Shown here piece by piece: positions 39,801 through 54,800 of a DNA stretch of 64,000 bases. The stretch is taken from assembly GCA_037783415.1 (NCBI GenBank), contig JAZGTN010000016.1:5887001-5951000 (forward strand). The letters are read 5' to 3'. The notes below the pieces were generated by a model. That model searched no databases, had not been told where the DNA came from, and was given only the letters and a program-made list of their open reading frames with translations. Made by a program: the position numbers and the translations under genes. Origin of the DNA: Leptasterias polaris. Lineage: Eukaryota; Echinodermata; Asteroidea; Forcipulatida; Asteriidae. Positions within the stretch are counted from its first letter, which is position 1; each line of letters begins with the position of its first letter.

Positions 39801-42800
39801 ACACCAAGGAAGATTGATGAACCGGTGCAGTTCTTAGGTAAGAAACTCATCAGTTTTTGTCTTGTGTAGATGTTTCAACCACCAACTTGCTATGTTCTCA
39901 GAGTACAATTCAAATTGAAAATTTTTAAAGTTTTGCCCAATATAAGCACCTGAGAAAGTAGTAGCTCCCAATAATGCATGCAATATATTTAAATGAAGAA
40001 AGGAGCTGGTCGATATAAAAGTCTCAAACCTGACAAGAAATTTGTTGTTGTTTTACAGTCTAAACGATCTAAAGCTGTTATTTTTTATGTTATCAAATGA
40101 AAACAGTTTTTCCAAATAATAGATTTTAAGCAGGCGTAATGTTCTTCTTACTTTATTCTGATGTCCAATTTTTTTCTGCCCTTGGGAAAAAAAATCAGAA
40201 AAACTGATAAAATAGCCTGAATTTTCTATTAAAGCCTACATCATTGGAACAAGTAGGTCAGTCAGCACTTGTTCTCAGAACAATGTTCCTACTTTCCACA
40301 TTCCAAATATCATGCCTGGTTTAGGTAAGATCAGATTTAGTGTTCTTGGAGATTACATTAAAACTCTTTTTATTTACTTGATGGTGTTTCAGGTGAGACA
40401 GAGATTCAGCGTGAAGTCACCGATGTTGTCCACCGTTACGATGATCTGTTACGTCGTATGCAGATCTCACTGGATGACCTGATGCTGTCAGAGCAGTGGG
40501 TGGAGCAGAACTCTAACCTCAAGACTTCTAAGGACTGGGTGACTAGCTCAGAAGCCAAGATGGAGAAGACTAGACCCATGAGCAATGATATCCAACCACT
40601 CACCAAAGAGATTGAAGTCTTCAAGGTAAGAGAACAAAATGGAATAAGTTTGGCTTCAAAAGCTAAAATATGTTTTTGTGTGTGAGATATTTAATCAGAT
40701 TTCAACTCTCTTTCTCCTTTTGTTAAGGTTTAAAAATATGTACAATTTTAGGGGGATTTCCATGGATAGTCTTTATTCTGTTTGTAGCTAAAAAAATATA
40801 AAAAAGAAGCTAAAAATACTGAAGATGGTCTAAGGGGGGGGGGGAACAAAGTATTTGCATGTAAGAAACTCTCTGGAACTGATCAATGACGAATAAAATG
40901 AATTCATTCTTGTAAACTTCTTAAACTTTGGGTACATTTGTAATCCTTAATCTGCTTTATATTGTACAGGGTGTCCACTCCGATGTGCGTAGTAAACAGC
41001 CCAACATTGCCGACGTGGTCACCAGCTCGGAGCAGTTCCTGCGTAAGAATCGCGACCGTCTGTCCCCCAAGCAACGGGATGAGATGGAACGACGTATTGA
41101 GGAGCTACGAGTGAACTATGACGGGGATTATAACAAGGTAGATGATTGGATGAAGGAATCTGTTGATCGACTCAATCAGCTGCAGAAGGAATATGACTAC
41201 AGGGTGAGTGCTTTGGGATTTATGTTAATCAAGAATCAAGTGAGGTTTGCGGAGACACCATGTAATTAATCTCTTATGAGCTGTGGTGGTTCTGAGAAGA
41301 ATACATGTGCTCTGATCGTCTGATGTTCTTTTTCATCTTTAACACAATTCTTTTTCTTGTATTTTGATGTGATGTAAAAGATGTGTGACAAATTTTGCAT
41401 CTTGTGTCTTTGAGTAAAGACGCTTAACGATTATAATGTTTCCTAAACACCCAGGAGTAAATGGCTAGGATTTGTCATTGTGATTTGGCTGCCAGAGCTG
41501 CATATTCCTAAGGAGTTGAGGTGGTTTTAGGAATGCTGTTGGACCCTTGGAAAAGGGAAGCATTGTAATACTTATTGTGAAACTGTCCAATAAACAAATT
41601 TAATATTTATTTTGTTTTGTTGATACAGATGCGTCTTGAGGGTCAGATCAGAGAAAAGAGCCTGCGCCTTCAGGAGCTGCTAGACTGGCTGACCAAGGCC
41701 GAACAAGCTCTAGGAGCAGAGCAGCCGATGAATGAACAATCACAGCCACTGGCTAAACAGTACAGCCAACACAAGGTAATAGGATAACCACAGCTCGTTT
41801 AGAATTAGCTGTAATCATTATTGCTTAACAGCTATTGGTCACAGCCATCAAATATGTTTGCGATGCTTTACAAACACAATAAACTTAACTAAAGAAGTAT
41901 CATTTGCAACTTTTGATTGGTTTTATGTTTATTCATCTCAGCCATTGCATGATGATATCCAAGCACACCAGCAGCCGACGCTTCAATGCATTGAAGACAT
42001 CGAGCAGCTCTTCAGTGTCTTTGGTGACAACATCCCATCCCCAGATCAAACCCGTCTCCGTGATGGGCAGACACAACTCAAGAACCGTTATGACAACGTC
42101 CACACTGCCACACACAACCGCATCAAGAAGCTCAACTCTGGCATCGAGGATGTACACAAGCTAGAGGTGGACTTCACTGAGTTTATCGACTGGCTGAAGG
42201 CAGCTGAGCAACAGATTGACCAAGCTGAGAAGAACATTGGGCAGGAGCTGCCAACACTGAAGAAGCAGTCGACAGATCATGTGCAGTTCATCGATGACAT
42301 CAATGAACAGAAGGGAGACTTGAAGTTCCTGAACAAGGCCGGACAGACATTCTTAGATTTCTCTAAGGTGAGTGATGCTGCAGGGTTTCTTGGTATTTGT
42401 TGTTTCTCATTGAGTCTTTTGATTTAATAATTTTGAAGTAAAAGTACAAAAAGTGACTTGGCTGCTTAACAAGCGTTCTGCCGAGTAAGTTAATCTGCTA
42501 TGTAAAAATTTACTAGGAACCAGTGAAAAACAGTAAATAGCACATTGGTATTTGGCAGGTACCAGTAAATAGCACATTGGTATTTGGCAGGTACTCTGTT
42601 TCTGGATACTTACTGTGATTGTTGAAGTTTTTCAGGAATCCAAAAGTTGGTAATTTTTTTTTTTAACTCTGCAAAAACTGTGTTTGACAAACAGATAATT
42701 ACTAAAACCTTTTTTAAAATGGTGAGCCTTGCTCTTTATATATATTTGTTGTGCTTGAATTTCACTAAAAGGTGTATCGCCAAGAGCTTGGTGACTTCCG

Positions 42801-45800
42801 CAACAACACCCTCCCTCGCCAAGTCACTCGCTCCTTCCAGGAGACCCCAGAGAGCAACATCATCCGCAACCTTCTCAACGATCTTAACGGACGCTTTGAG
42901 AAGCTGAAGCTCCGCTCTGGCAAACATGGCAAGACACTCCATGAGCTGGTAGAGAAACACCAGGCCTACCATGACAAGGTGACTGGGACATCCACATGGC
43001 TGTCTCAGGCTGAGAAGACACTGGACACCTTGCAGAAGGAGCCCATTGGAGTCAAGGCTGATTCCATCATCAGACAAATCCAGAAAGTCAAGGTAAATAC
43101 AATTTCATTTCTGTCATTATTTCATGACCTTTGAATCATTTTTTATTGATGAGTTTCAGCCATTTTCTCCAGCGTAGAAAACAGTAAATGTACATTTGGT
43201 TTATGTGGTGCTAAAGTGACTCCTTTTAACTGAGTTAGACCAAACTTCTGGAAAGGAGGGGTTTAAAGAAGTAACAAATCCTTTAAAAATGTCATTTTGT
43301 AAATACAGAGACACAACACTATCTTGAAATAATTGGAAATTTGTCTTTCAAGAGTATTTCATAAGCTACAAGTAACTTTTACTTTTGAGAATCTGTGACT
43401 TACAGAGTTGTAACTAAGTTGGAAAGTGAGCATTAGCACTGCCCTAAAACTTACCCATTTTTATTTAATTTGTCTGCATCAGACTTTCCATGAAGATGTG
43501 GTCAACCATGTCAGTGATGTTGAGAATGTGAAAGACAAGGGTGAGGATGTGGTCAATGTCCAACCAGAAGTCAAACCAGTGGTGCAAAGGACAACAGGTA
43601 AATTAATCAATTAATCAGTCAGTCAATCAGTCAATCAGTCAATCAGTCAATCAGTCAATCAGTCAATCATTCAATCAATCAATCAATCATTCAATCATTC
43701 AATCATTCAATCATTCAATCATTCAATCAAGTGATGTTTGAAGCTTTGTATGGTGTGGATGGTAGGGTAACTATAATAGTAAACTTGTGTGTACAACCAT
43801 GAATACAATCTCTTTTGGGAGAAGTGTTGGCTCTGTAAAGAACCATTGTGGTCTTGTCGTTTCGAACGATATACTATGCTTGTCTTCAGGAGATTGCTGG
43901 AACACTGATGTTGCTGAGTCTTAAGTAGGGCTGGAGGGATGCCACTTTGGCATAATCATTCAATTTGCAAGGTGCTATTCCAGCAGTAGTAACACAGTGC
44001 CGAACAGAAAGCTTTCAATGTTTAAAAGTCAATTGTAGTAATTTAATATGTCTCTGTATGAATAAGTTGAACAACCTTTTAAAAATGTTTCCCCTCCATA
44101 GGTGTGATTGTTGAGCGCTACAGGGCTCTGGAAGCTCTCGTCAATGACCTACTGGAGAAACTCCAACAGGCTCTGAGCTACGCCCAGAGCGTTGATGAAA
44201 ACCTTGACATGCTTCTCCAATGGTTGGATGAGGCAGAGAAGAAAGAACACAGCTTGGAGAAGGGAACCATCATCCAGGCCCGACGGGAACCGGTGCTAGA
44301 GCAGATCGAAAACACCAAGGTAATCATAGATGATATTTAAAAATACCGAGGAAAGAGGTTGAAGTTAAAATAATAATAATAAATCAAATTGTAAACCACA
44401 AGGGAAACTGACTGGGTAAATATATTTTAAAATTTTGGGTTGACTAGAGCACGATGTGAACCAATTAACATGCCGGCGCTCCACCAACTGAGCTATCTAA
44501 CCCTATGTTGGCGGTCTCGTTTTTTTTTTCTTTTTCTTTCTGGACAAGTTGAGAACAACAATGATCCTTTTTAGTAATACATGCATCTTAGCCAACAGTA
44601 CATAAAAACTAAAGTTTATGATCGGGAAATTAACATAACTGTAACTAATGAAATGATTGCATTAGATACAACAATACAACCAATACAATAATACAACAAT
44701 ACAGCCAATACATTAATAAAGTTTGGTGTCTGATGTCTGATAATCATTTGAAGGTGATGGGTTCAAATCCAACCTGAAACACCTGTGGATTTACTTTCCG
44801 TATGCTTCAGTAAGCACTGAGTATACTGCTCTTTCTTTATATTGACTAACATTCAGCAGTGGACATATACTTAAACTGAGACTTTCCCTGACTTCTCCAT
44901 TAGATCCTGGAGGATGACATCACCAATCACCGCCCAGCCATCGATGCCGTCAATGTAGCAGCCAAACAGTTCATGCAAACTAAAGACGCTAAGGATGCCC
45001 AGCTGATCCAAACCAAGCTAGACAAGGTCAACTCTCGCTATGGTGTGGTGGACACTGCCACCAAGAAGCATGGTGAGGGGCTGAATGGGCTGTCAGAGAA
45101 GCTGGCTGAGTTTGAGCGGGAAGTGGATGACTTTGAGGATTGGCTCCTTCCGGACCTAGAGACCCTGGAGTCCAGAGAAGTGATGACCCAGGATACATCA
45201 GAGACTCTACTCAGGGTAAGTCAGTGACACAAACCAGTAACCAGTAAGAAATAGCAACTCTGTTTCTTTATTGCATGATTTATATCTCATATCTCTGTCT
45301 TTAATATCCATCAATTTCTAACTTTTTATTCTGTCTCATTTCTTCAGGAGATTTCTCGTAAGTACGAGAGCCACAAACCCCAACACAAGAAGATCCACCA
45401 GCTGGGAGATGCACTCTTGAATCACCCCAAGGCTAACGATACATCTTACGTCACAGCAGTCTTGAAGAACACTGACCTCAACTGGGCTGACTTTGATGAG
45501 GTCTTTAACAAGAGGTGAGATTCTCTATCTTATCTTATTCAATTGGTTTGAGACTGGACTGAATTCACTGACTGAGTTTCTGATCAGTGCGTTTTCAAAA
45601 TATAATGCTGACATTACATGAGTGCAACTACTAATAAAGAAGAATCAGATGAACAAAGATGTCTAGTTGGCTTATAGTGAACAATCTAGGCTTCAATTAT
45701 AGTAGGGGTAGAACCATGAAAGGATTGAAAAACCATTAACAACACCTTAAAAATAATACAATCACATACACGTAGCCAATGGAGAGTTTTCAGTATGGGA

Positions 45801-48800
45801 GTGATACAAGTTCAACGGGATGAAAACTAAAGACTGAATTTTGACTAAAAAGAAACATTTTGGTAATAACAGGATCAAGCAGTTGGAACAGAAGCAAGAG
45901 GCTGCCAAGAAATACGGCAACAGCAACCGGGATGTCACAGGCTGGCTGACAGACACTGAGCGTAGACTTGCCCAATTGCATCCAGCAGGCAGGGACCTGA
46001 AGACTGTACAAGCACAACTGAAAGAAGTCAAGGTACAAGATTATTACAGATTTGCCTATTTAAGAACTGTCGGATTCATAAATTTACAGTTGTAGTACTT
46101 TTTTTGCGAAAAGTCAAAGAGTAATGAAATTGAAATTAATTTTTTATTTGAAATATAATGGCCAGCTTTTTTATATTGGCACTATGTTTATTAGAATTGC
46201 ACATCAATAAATGGTTGACGTTCCAAGGGGTCTGTGACTTCATTTGGAACATTGGCTATAAGTAATATGTTTAATAAAAAAATATTTTTAAAAATTTCAT
46301 ATTTTATAAGATTGAGTGGCTATCTTTACAAATTCTTTTGCAATATTTTTCTTTATAATTTGTGTTTTATCTCCACCCATCTACAGCCCTTCCAGAAGGA
46401 TGTGATTGACTACAAACCCAACATGGACAATCTGAACAAGCTTGGACACAACTTTGATGCAGTGGTCCGAGAGGTTGAGCAAACTGCCTACAAGCAGCCT
46501 CACAGTCGCTCTACTCAGGTGGGTGACAAGAAGGACACAGGGAGAGACGTCTCTAGGCAGAGGCAGGATCTGGATCGGAGTGTCATCATGACTCAAGGTA
46601 AGATCCTTCCCTTAAAGGGACAAATTCTCTTGGTACAAAAAAAAATCGTCAGAAATTATTGGGATTTAATTTATTTCTTGTTTATCAGTGGAACACTGTT
46701 TTTCAAAGGTGCCCTGCATTTACAAACATTTATTAATATAAGAATAGAACATTGTATGAAATTGGGCTCTGGTATTGAAACATAGCTCTCTTTATACAAG
46801 TTTGAAAAGGAAATTACGACCTCTTATCTAATAAAGTTTGATGACCGTTTAAATTTCTTGTTTTCTTCACATCAACAGAAACAGAAACAGAGCGCCAGCT
46901 GGACAGCGCCAACAAACGCTACGACGACCTGAAGATCAAGCTGAACTTCCGTCTGGATGACCTGAAACTTGCTGAGCAGTACATCGACCGTGATGTCACC
47001 GTCAACGAGCAGTTGGGCTGGGCAACCAAGACAGAGTCCAACATACAGAATATGAAACCATCAAGCAGAGACATTGAGCCTCTAGAACAAGAAATCAATC
47101 AATTCCAGGTATGGGAAACATTTATTTAATATTTGGATTTGAAGTAATTTGAAGGTATTTACACTGGTACCGCTGGTTTTTTCAGTGGTACCACTGTAAG
47201 GGCCTGTTGAAGGTGGGTATGAATAGGTTCTTGTAAACCTGAATAATCAATATTCATAATGGATCATTTCAAGATCATTAAGACTTAGGGTTACTTTCAC
47301 TATGCTTGAATGAACTATGGCTTCATTGGTTTGAGGTTTGCTAACAATAAACTACCAAACAGCAAAGTGGGCATTGTGCAAATTGAGTGGGGATTAAAGG
47401 GTTAGGACCAGAGGGGCAAACAGTGTGAAACTGATAGCACATCTTAACAAAGCCCAGTTATCCACACCAATGGGAATTAAGAGGATCAAGTCTGTGTTGA
47501 ATATTTACTTATCCCCTAGCTAACTAGTGGAAGACTTACCTTGGTAAATAGTTCTGATGAAACAGCTTGTGTGCGCTGACCTGTAAGTTAATTAACAGAT
47601 TGTCACAGCCATCATGTTTAATTTTGCATTCTTCCCTTATTTCCTGTGTGATTTATCACTTGACAGAAAACAAATTGTTAACTTTTAATCTGAAAACTTT
47701 CATGTGCTGGGATTAAGTTGTGTTTTGTACCAGTTGTCTTAAAAGTAGTGTATTCAGATTGTGTTGACGAAAGCATTGTTTGAACCAGCCCTTTCTTTAA
47801 ATGACCCGGTCAGGTAATTTGTATCTAAGTGTTTAATGCTGTTTTCTTACACATTTCTTCTCTCTGAAAAGGACATCTGCTCTGAGATTACATCCAAGAA
47901 GTCTCCTGTCAATGAGTCGTACTTGAAGAGTACCCAGTTCCTGCAAGACAACAGGGAGAAACTGGACTATGAACAGCAAGAAGATCTGAACAACAAGACT
48001 GGCAATCTGAGGGAGACATACGACCGACTGGGTGTCCGCTCCCAAGACTGGCTGAAGGAGTCTCAGGATGAGCTGGAACGGCTCAAGAGAGAGAGAGCTG
48101 AGAGGGTAAGTAGCAGTGTGGAACCCTGTATCCATTGGCAATGATAGTAGTAATTCTCCTCACATTAAAAAGGGCTAGACTTTTTTCACTTCAGGACACA
48201 ATTTCAAAGAGCTGCTTAAGCACAAAAAGTAGCTAAGCATAACAATATCTCGCTCATTAGAATAAGGTTACCAGCCAAAATACTATGTCTAATTTACATG
48301 TACTATATGTAACTGGTATTTTGCTTATTTTTGCTTAACAAAAAATTGTTAAGTGATATTTTCTGCTTAAGCAGCTCTATGAAATTGGGCCCAAGCCTCG
48401 ATGTGGTTACAATGATATGAATGATACAAAAACCAACATGGCTGCCTAGTGATGTATAAGAGCTATAGGGTGTTTTGATGCTGTTTTGCTTTCATATAAC
48501 TACCAGTTATGACACCAAGACCAGGAGGGAAATAGGCAGGGAACCAAACTTAATTTAACAAAAGTAAGATTTACTCTAAGAAATGTTCTTGCCTTTCCTC
48601 TTGATTAACAGCTTGCTCTTGATGAGCGTCTACGCAAGCAGCTTGCCATGTTACTGAACCTGATTGATTGGATATCAGAGGCAGAGAGACGTCTTGGTTC
48701 TGAGCAACCACTCAGTGATGAGATCAAACCACTCGTGTCTCAGTCCAAGGAACACCAGGTCAGTAAAACAATATGAGTATATTTGTCAAATTTTCTTCTC

Positions 48801-51800
48801 ACCCAAAAAGATGACAAGTAAAAAAACAGAAAGGAACAAACCAACAAATGTAAGATACATTTTTGTAAGAAAACATAACCGACAAATTTATTAATAAAAT
48901 TTGTAAACTTTGTTGATGCTACCAGGTGTTACATGATGACATTCTAGCTCATCAACAACCAGTCGCACAGAGCATCCATGGAGCCAAGCAGCTCCTTGAT
49001 GAGTGTGCTTCTCGCCTCCGCCCTGAAGACTGCAGCAAACTCGAAGACATCAGCAAGGAGCTTAAGGACCGTTATGACAACGTCTACGTGGAGTCCCAGA
49101 CCCGTCAGAACAAGATCCAGGGGGTAGTGCCAGACCTAGAGAAGTTCACCTTCGAGCGGGATGACACAGACCGTTGGATCAAGGATGGGACTAAGACTTT
49201 GTCTGACGCCAAGAGGAACATCGCTACAGACTTGATGACCCTTAAGGAGCAGCTGCAGAAGCAGACTGACTTCAATGAAAGCATGGTGGCTGAGGGAGCT
49301 GATGTCAGATACTTGAACATGAGTGGACAGAGGATCACAGATGTTGCCAAGGTATCAAGACATTATTTTATGAAATCATATTTCAGTTGCTAATTCTTGA
49401 GGGTAAACCATGTAGTAATATATGTTTTAAACTAAGTTGTGTCTTTGAAATAAGTTGGAAATTTTGACCAGTAAGTTCTAGATGTCATTGAATCTCATGT
49501 AGACTTTCAAGTAATGTTTGTTTAGATGATCTTCTTGTCAAGGGAACTTGGCAAACTCCTACAAGAGGATATAAACACCAAGCTGGCAACAGCCAATCTC
49601 TCTCATACAAACATTGGTTTAACGTCTATGATTATGAATTGCACAAATCAAGAAATTTTGATTCAGTAACTAAACATCAATACTTATTCTAGTCATTGTG
49701 ATATCTCATACTCTCCTTTCCTGTTCTGAATTCCTTTGTTATCAAGTTTGTCAGTATATCTTGCCATCTCCAAAAATGAAATTACAAACTGACTCATTTT
49801 CTTTTTCACTTCATCAGACCTACCGCAAAGAACTTGAGACCTTCCGTACCAACACCCTCCCTGCCAAGTTCTCCAAGACCTTCAAGGAGAACCCAGAACC
49901 ATCCTGGCTTCGGGAAAACTTGATGGACATCAACCTCCGCTACGGCGCCATCAAGGGTGATGCCAACCAGTTCACCGCAACACTGCGTGATCTCGTTGAC
50001 AAACACCAGAAGTTTGAAGATGCCTGTACGCCCATGGGACCATGGATGGACACCACAGAGAAGAAGCTTGAGGTGATTGTACGGGAAGCCATCAACGCTG
50101 AGCCAGAAGGGATCAAGCAACAGATCGACAACCTCAAGGTCAGAATTTAATCCTGTTGTTCATTTGTCAGCATACAGCTTCACCTTCCAGTTTTTTCTTT
50201 TAAGGCCCGGTTCATACTTCATGAAATTGCAAAAGCGAAGTGAATTTCCCTGCATCACATTTGGAAATTTGTTTGCATCACATAATTCGCTTTGCATTCA
50301 CTTTCACGTTAAGTATGAACCGGACTTAACATATCACATCCTTGTTGTTTAAAAAGTGAACATTTTGATTTTGGAATGGTTAGACCATAAATGACAATTT
50401 TGTTGAAGAATGTGATTTTGCAAGACGAAATATCAGTTAATTTATAATCTTTGTTCCTCTAGGCTGTGAGAAATGATATCATCCAGCATTACAGTGACGT
50501 AGAGAAAGTGCGAGATACTGGTGATGATCTCGGTAACGCTCACACTGCTGTCAAACGAGACGTAGACTACAGAGTCGGTAAGTCGCCTCTCTGAAGTCAT
50601 CTCATGAAATTTCATTTGTGATTATGCAGTTGACAAAACACTTTTGTTTGGCCGATGTTTTGTCAAGTTATTAGCTCTTCCTTGGATTGTAATGTAAACA
50701 GTAAAATTAAAAAGAGAAAACCTCAAAATAAGATGGAGTCAAACTAAATATTGAATTTTCCAAATGTTTTGTCTCTTTACCCCGATAGATGAAATCGTGA
50801 AGCGATACCAGGCTCTGCAGGCTACCATTGAGGATCGTCTGGAGGTGCTTCGTGATGCCATGACTGCAGCCCTTGACCTCCAAGACCAACTGGACATGCT
50901 GTTGAAGTGGCTTGACCAGGCTGAGAATGACGTCCACAAGATGGAGAAAGGAACCCTCTTGGTGGTTCAGAAGGAACCTCTGATTGAGAACTCTGAGGCA
51001 CAACAGGTTGGTCTTGACTCACTAAGACCATAAAGAAGTTTTTCAAAATCTGCACCAGACTCTTATGATATTATGATTTTTAATTCAAACATCTATGCAT
51101 TTCCAACTGTTCGAGCTTCTCCAAAAAGTTTGAGCTTCCCTTAAAGGATAAAGTTCAAGAGAAAATCACTCCTGATTGTGCATGTTTCTTTTCTCATCAG
51201 GTGGTCTTCAAAGACATTGAAGACCACAAGCCAACTGTGGACATTGTCAACCGTGTGGCCACCACACACATGCAGACCAAGGGAGCCCAAGAAGCCAAGG
51301 AGATCAAGACCAAGCTAGACAACATCAACAAACGATACAGCAAGGTCCGAGACTCCACAGTCAACCACGGCGACACTCTCCGCTCACTGACTGACAGGTT
51401 GAATGATTTTGAGAGGCAGGTGGACGAGATGGAGGAGAATGTCCTGCCGACTCTGAAGACACTTGGATCCAAGGAGTTCATGAGAAATGATATTCCACAG
51501 ATCACTAGCAACCTTAAGGTGAAGAGCAGGTTTCTATTAACCAATGATCATTGTAATAATACTACTAATAATGGAGGGGTTTTAGAGTCAAAAACATCTC
51601 CTCTAGAATGTGAAAGGTTGAGAGTTATGTTCCCATCAAAGACCCCTGTTGATTTTCATCTAAACAACTTGAAATCATCAAAAATAAATCACATAAACTT
51701 TGTGGGTTCAAGGCAAACAAAAGGTTCCACTTGTGAAATACCAGCAGAGGATACATTAATAATATATCGCACATATCTTAGTAGCTAGATCAAAGAGCTT

Positions 51801-54800
51801 TACAACATTTTTATCGCTGTTCATTGGGCATATTTAGACCATTCCTCAAACTTTCTCAACTCCCTGGGGAACATACAACCTCAAGCTGCTGAATTAGCGC
51901 CAAGGGGTAACTACAACATGTCATAGCCCTCTCAGATTCCCATTTATACACCTAGCTTAAGAGAAGCAATTATGGCGAGTGCCTTGCTCGAGGACCTAAG
52001 TGTCATTACCAGGAATCGAACCCAGATTGTGATAATTTAGTCATCAAAACTTGAATCCGATGCAGTAGTCTGCTCTGCCATGACATATCACATTTATGAT
52101 CATCGTAAAGACACTGAAACTGTTTCAGCAATCTGATTTGAATCCTTTTTAGATATTTTTTAACAGCCAATTTTTGTTCTTCCTTGGACCCTTATTTTTA
52201 TATAAATCAAAAACCACAAAGAAAGAAACTTAGCTAATATTTGATAATTGTTGATTGTACAGAACTTGAGACAGCAAGTTGATAATCAGCGTCCTGTAAA
52301 CAAACGTGTCCACCAGCTCGGTGAGCAATTGATCAGTGAACCCAAAGCCAATGATACGTCTCATGTCAAGGCAATCTTGGCTAACGTTGACGTCAACTGG
52401 GCCGGTCTGGATGACATTCTTGCTAAGAGGTAAGTCACAGTTCCCTGTTAACTTGTTTTTATGTGATTCAATTAGAGATTGTTTAAAGAAATGAGGGAGA
52501 TTATTTGGATAGTGTTACAGCAAACTTGAGGAGATTGTATTTAGACCGTGCAAAATTTGAAATACTGGTGTTTTAAATTAACCCTAACTTCCTAAAATCC
52601 ATCAATATCAGAACTGATGTTAAAAAAAAATAAAAAATGTTTACCAGAGATATATACATATAACGCATTTATTAAGCGCCACTACATCAAGAACGCAGCT
52701 CATTAGATTGGGTTAGATTGAATTTTTATAAAGAGTCAGATTATCTGATGGAGATAGTGAGTGCATTCCAGGTTTGGGAGCAAAATGAGAACAGTTGCGA
52801 TTTGATGCAGACTTGAGAAGTATACAAACCATTGTATTAATTATCTAATGTTATTTTATTTGTTAATTATTTCAGAGCCAAGCAGCTGGATGACCTGAAT
52901 GCCTCAACCAAGAAGTACAACGGTATCCACAAGGACACCAACTTCTGGTTGGAAGGGATGGAACGACGTCTCCAGCAAGCCCAGACAACAGCCAGAGACT
53001 CTGGGGCCATCAAGGCTAAGATCAAAGAGCTGAAGGTAAGAACTCGGTCACTTGATTTAAGACTTTACTGCAATGTTACCATACCGGTTTTTTGCATCAA
53101 GGAATTTCTCAATGTAAGGGAATCAGAAGATTTTTACCTTTTGCTTTTTTGATCCTGTTCGTAAATGTGACGTTCCCGTCAAGTTGACACAAACTGGCTC
53201 CATTGATTACCAGAAACCTATAGAGATTTGGCTCTGAATCCAGTGATCATAACAACCCAAACACTGAGCTACATTCTTGGTTATCATTTTGCTTACCATA
53301 CCATAATGTCTATCAATGTCATATCAATGCTGACCAGGTTTCCAATTTTGTATGCTGCTTACAAAAAGTAGCTAAGCACGACAAAATTATGCTTACCAGA
53401 AACAGGTCACCAATGCAATTTCTCACAAACAATCTGTGACTGGTATCCTGCAAGTTTTTGCTTAGCAGAATTTTTTTAAGCAATATCGTTCTGCTTAAGC
53501 TGCTTTTAACAGCTCCAGACTACATCTGATGGGCTGTCATCAGATTAGTCTGCCATACCATAATGTATGAAGTGTGTTCAATCCAGTCAGATTGGATTGT
53601 TTAAGAGTTAGAAAACATTATTTATTTCAATGTCTTCTCTGTTGAGTAGAATTCCATTGTGTAGATTGATTTATAGTCAGTGTTTATTTCTCAATTCTTG
53701 AAAACCTCAGTATTCCACAAGAATGTATATTGACATATACTGACGGTGCAAGTCTTCTGCGTTTTCAAACATTATGTGGAACTGTGGGTTTTCACATATA
53801 TTGCTTTAAATTGTGATTGATACAAAATCACAGTCTAACAGGTTCTAACTTTTGAATGTGTGTAATACTTGCACAGTCTATTGTTAACCAGGAGTATACA
53901 CCAACAATAACATCGGAAATGTTTCAGCGCCCCCAATCCCCCTACTCCCCCCCCCACACTTCAAAGGAATCATCTGTAATATAAAGCTATGTTTCATAAT
54001 ATATTTCCCTTGTCAACTTACCACACATTGCATTGTTATAGCCTTACCACACATTGCATTGTTATAGCCTGAGTTTTTCGCCAGACAGTTACGCAGGGCC
54101 AGAATATCTGAGGTTTGTTAAACATGTCTGTCCCTCACAATTAACTTCTGACCAATTGTCAACAACTTTTTACTAATCCATGTGATGTGACTTAAAGAAT
54201 TCAACACCTGGTTTTATTTTAATTTGTGGAAAATCTGCACAACTAAAAACAGACAATTTTAATTTATTTTCTTTGACTCATAAAGGTAATCAAATTATTC
54301 TAATTAATAACAAAACAAAAAACACCTATAAAAACCAAGAAGACTTGAGGCTGTCAAGACCTGTATTCTTATTATACATATAGTGACCAGACTAATGTGC
54401 CCTTCCAGCCTCACTCTGGTTACATTGCCTTGAATGGGAGTAACAAAATAGCAACAACATGATAAAGATCTTTACTTTGTCAACACCAAGCTACTAAACA
54501 AGAGTCAAATTAACATTTCTTTTTTCTCTCTGACAACAATTATGACAAAGTTGCTATGACATGTAGTTTAACAAAATTACTTAATCTCAAAAGTACAGAC
54601 AGTTTTCACTCAAAACTTGATAGGTTTTTTGCAATCTTTATTTTGCCATTCAACGTCTTAAAAAAAATGCATTAAAATCAGTTGTTTACTTTCTGATGGG
54701 AAATTTATAAAAACTTCTAATTCTGAATTCAGGATGGGAAGTTCTCAAAATAATGCTCTAAATTTGACCACATCTTAATGATGAAACAGAATGGACAACA

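Larger units (their letters stand above)
31145..40625 (+). repeat. Super-repeat unit U5 (A5-K5, 12 exons)
   Basis: A5 lacks its first ten residues, which are encoded at the end of K4. C is split at a different place from U1. The unit holds the 2.2 kb B5-C5 intron with two candidate microexons. Confidence 0.88.
40970..47108 (+). repeat. Super-repeat unit U6 (A6-K6, 11 exons, 847 aa)
   Basis: Has the basic 11-exon layout with no fusion or extra intron, so it can serve as the reference unit. G6 is two residues shorter than the usual 106. Confidence 0.9.

Noticed and set aside
53087..53112. CATCAAG|GAATTTCTCAAT|GTAAGG as a 12-nt microexon
   Set aside because: Weak acceptor without a proper tract and only four codons. 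Chance is more likely.
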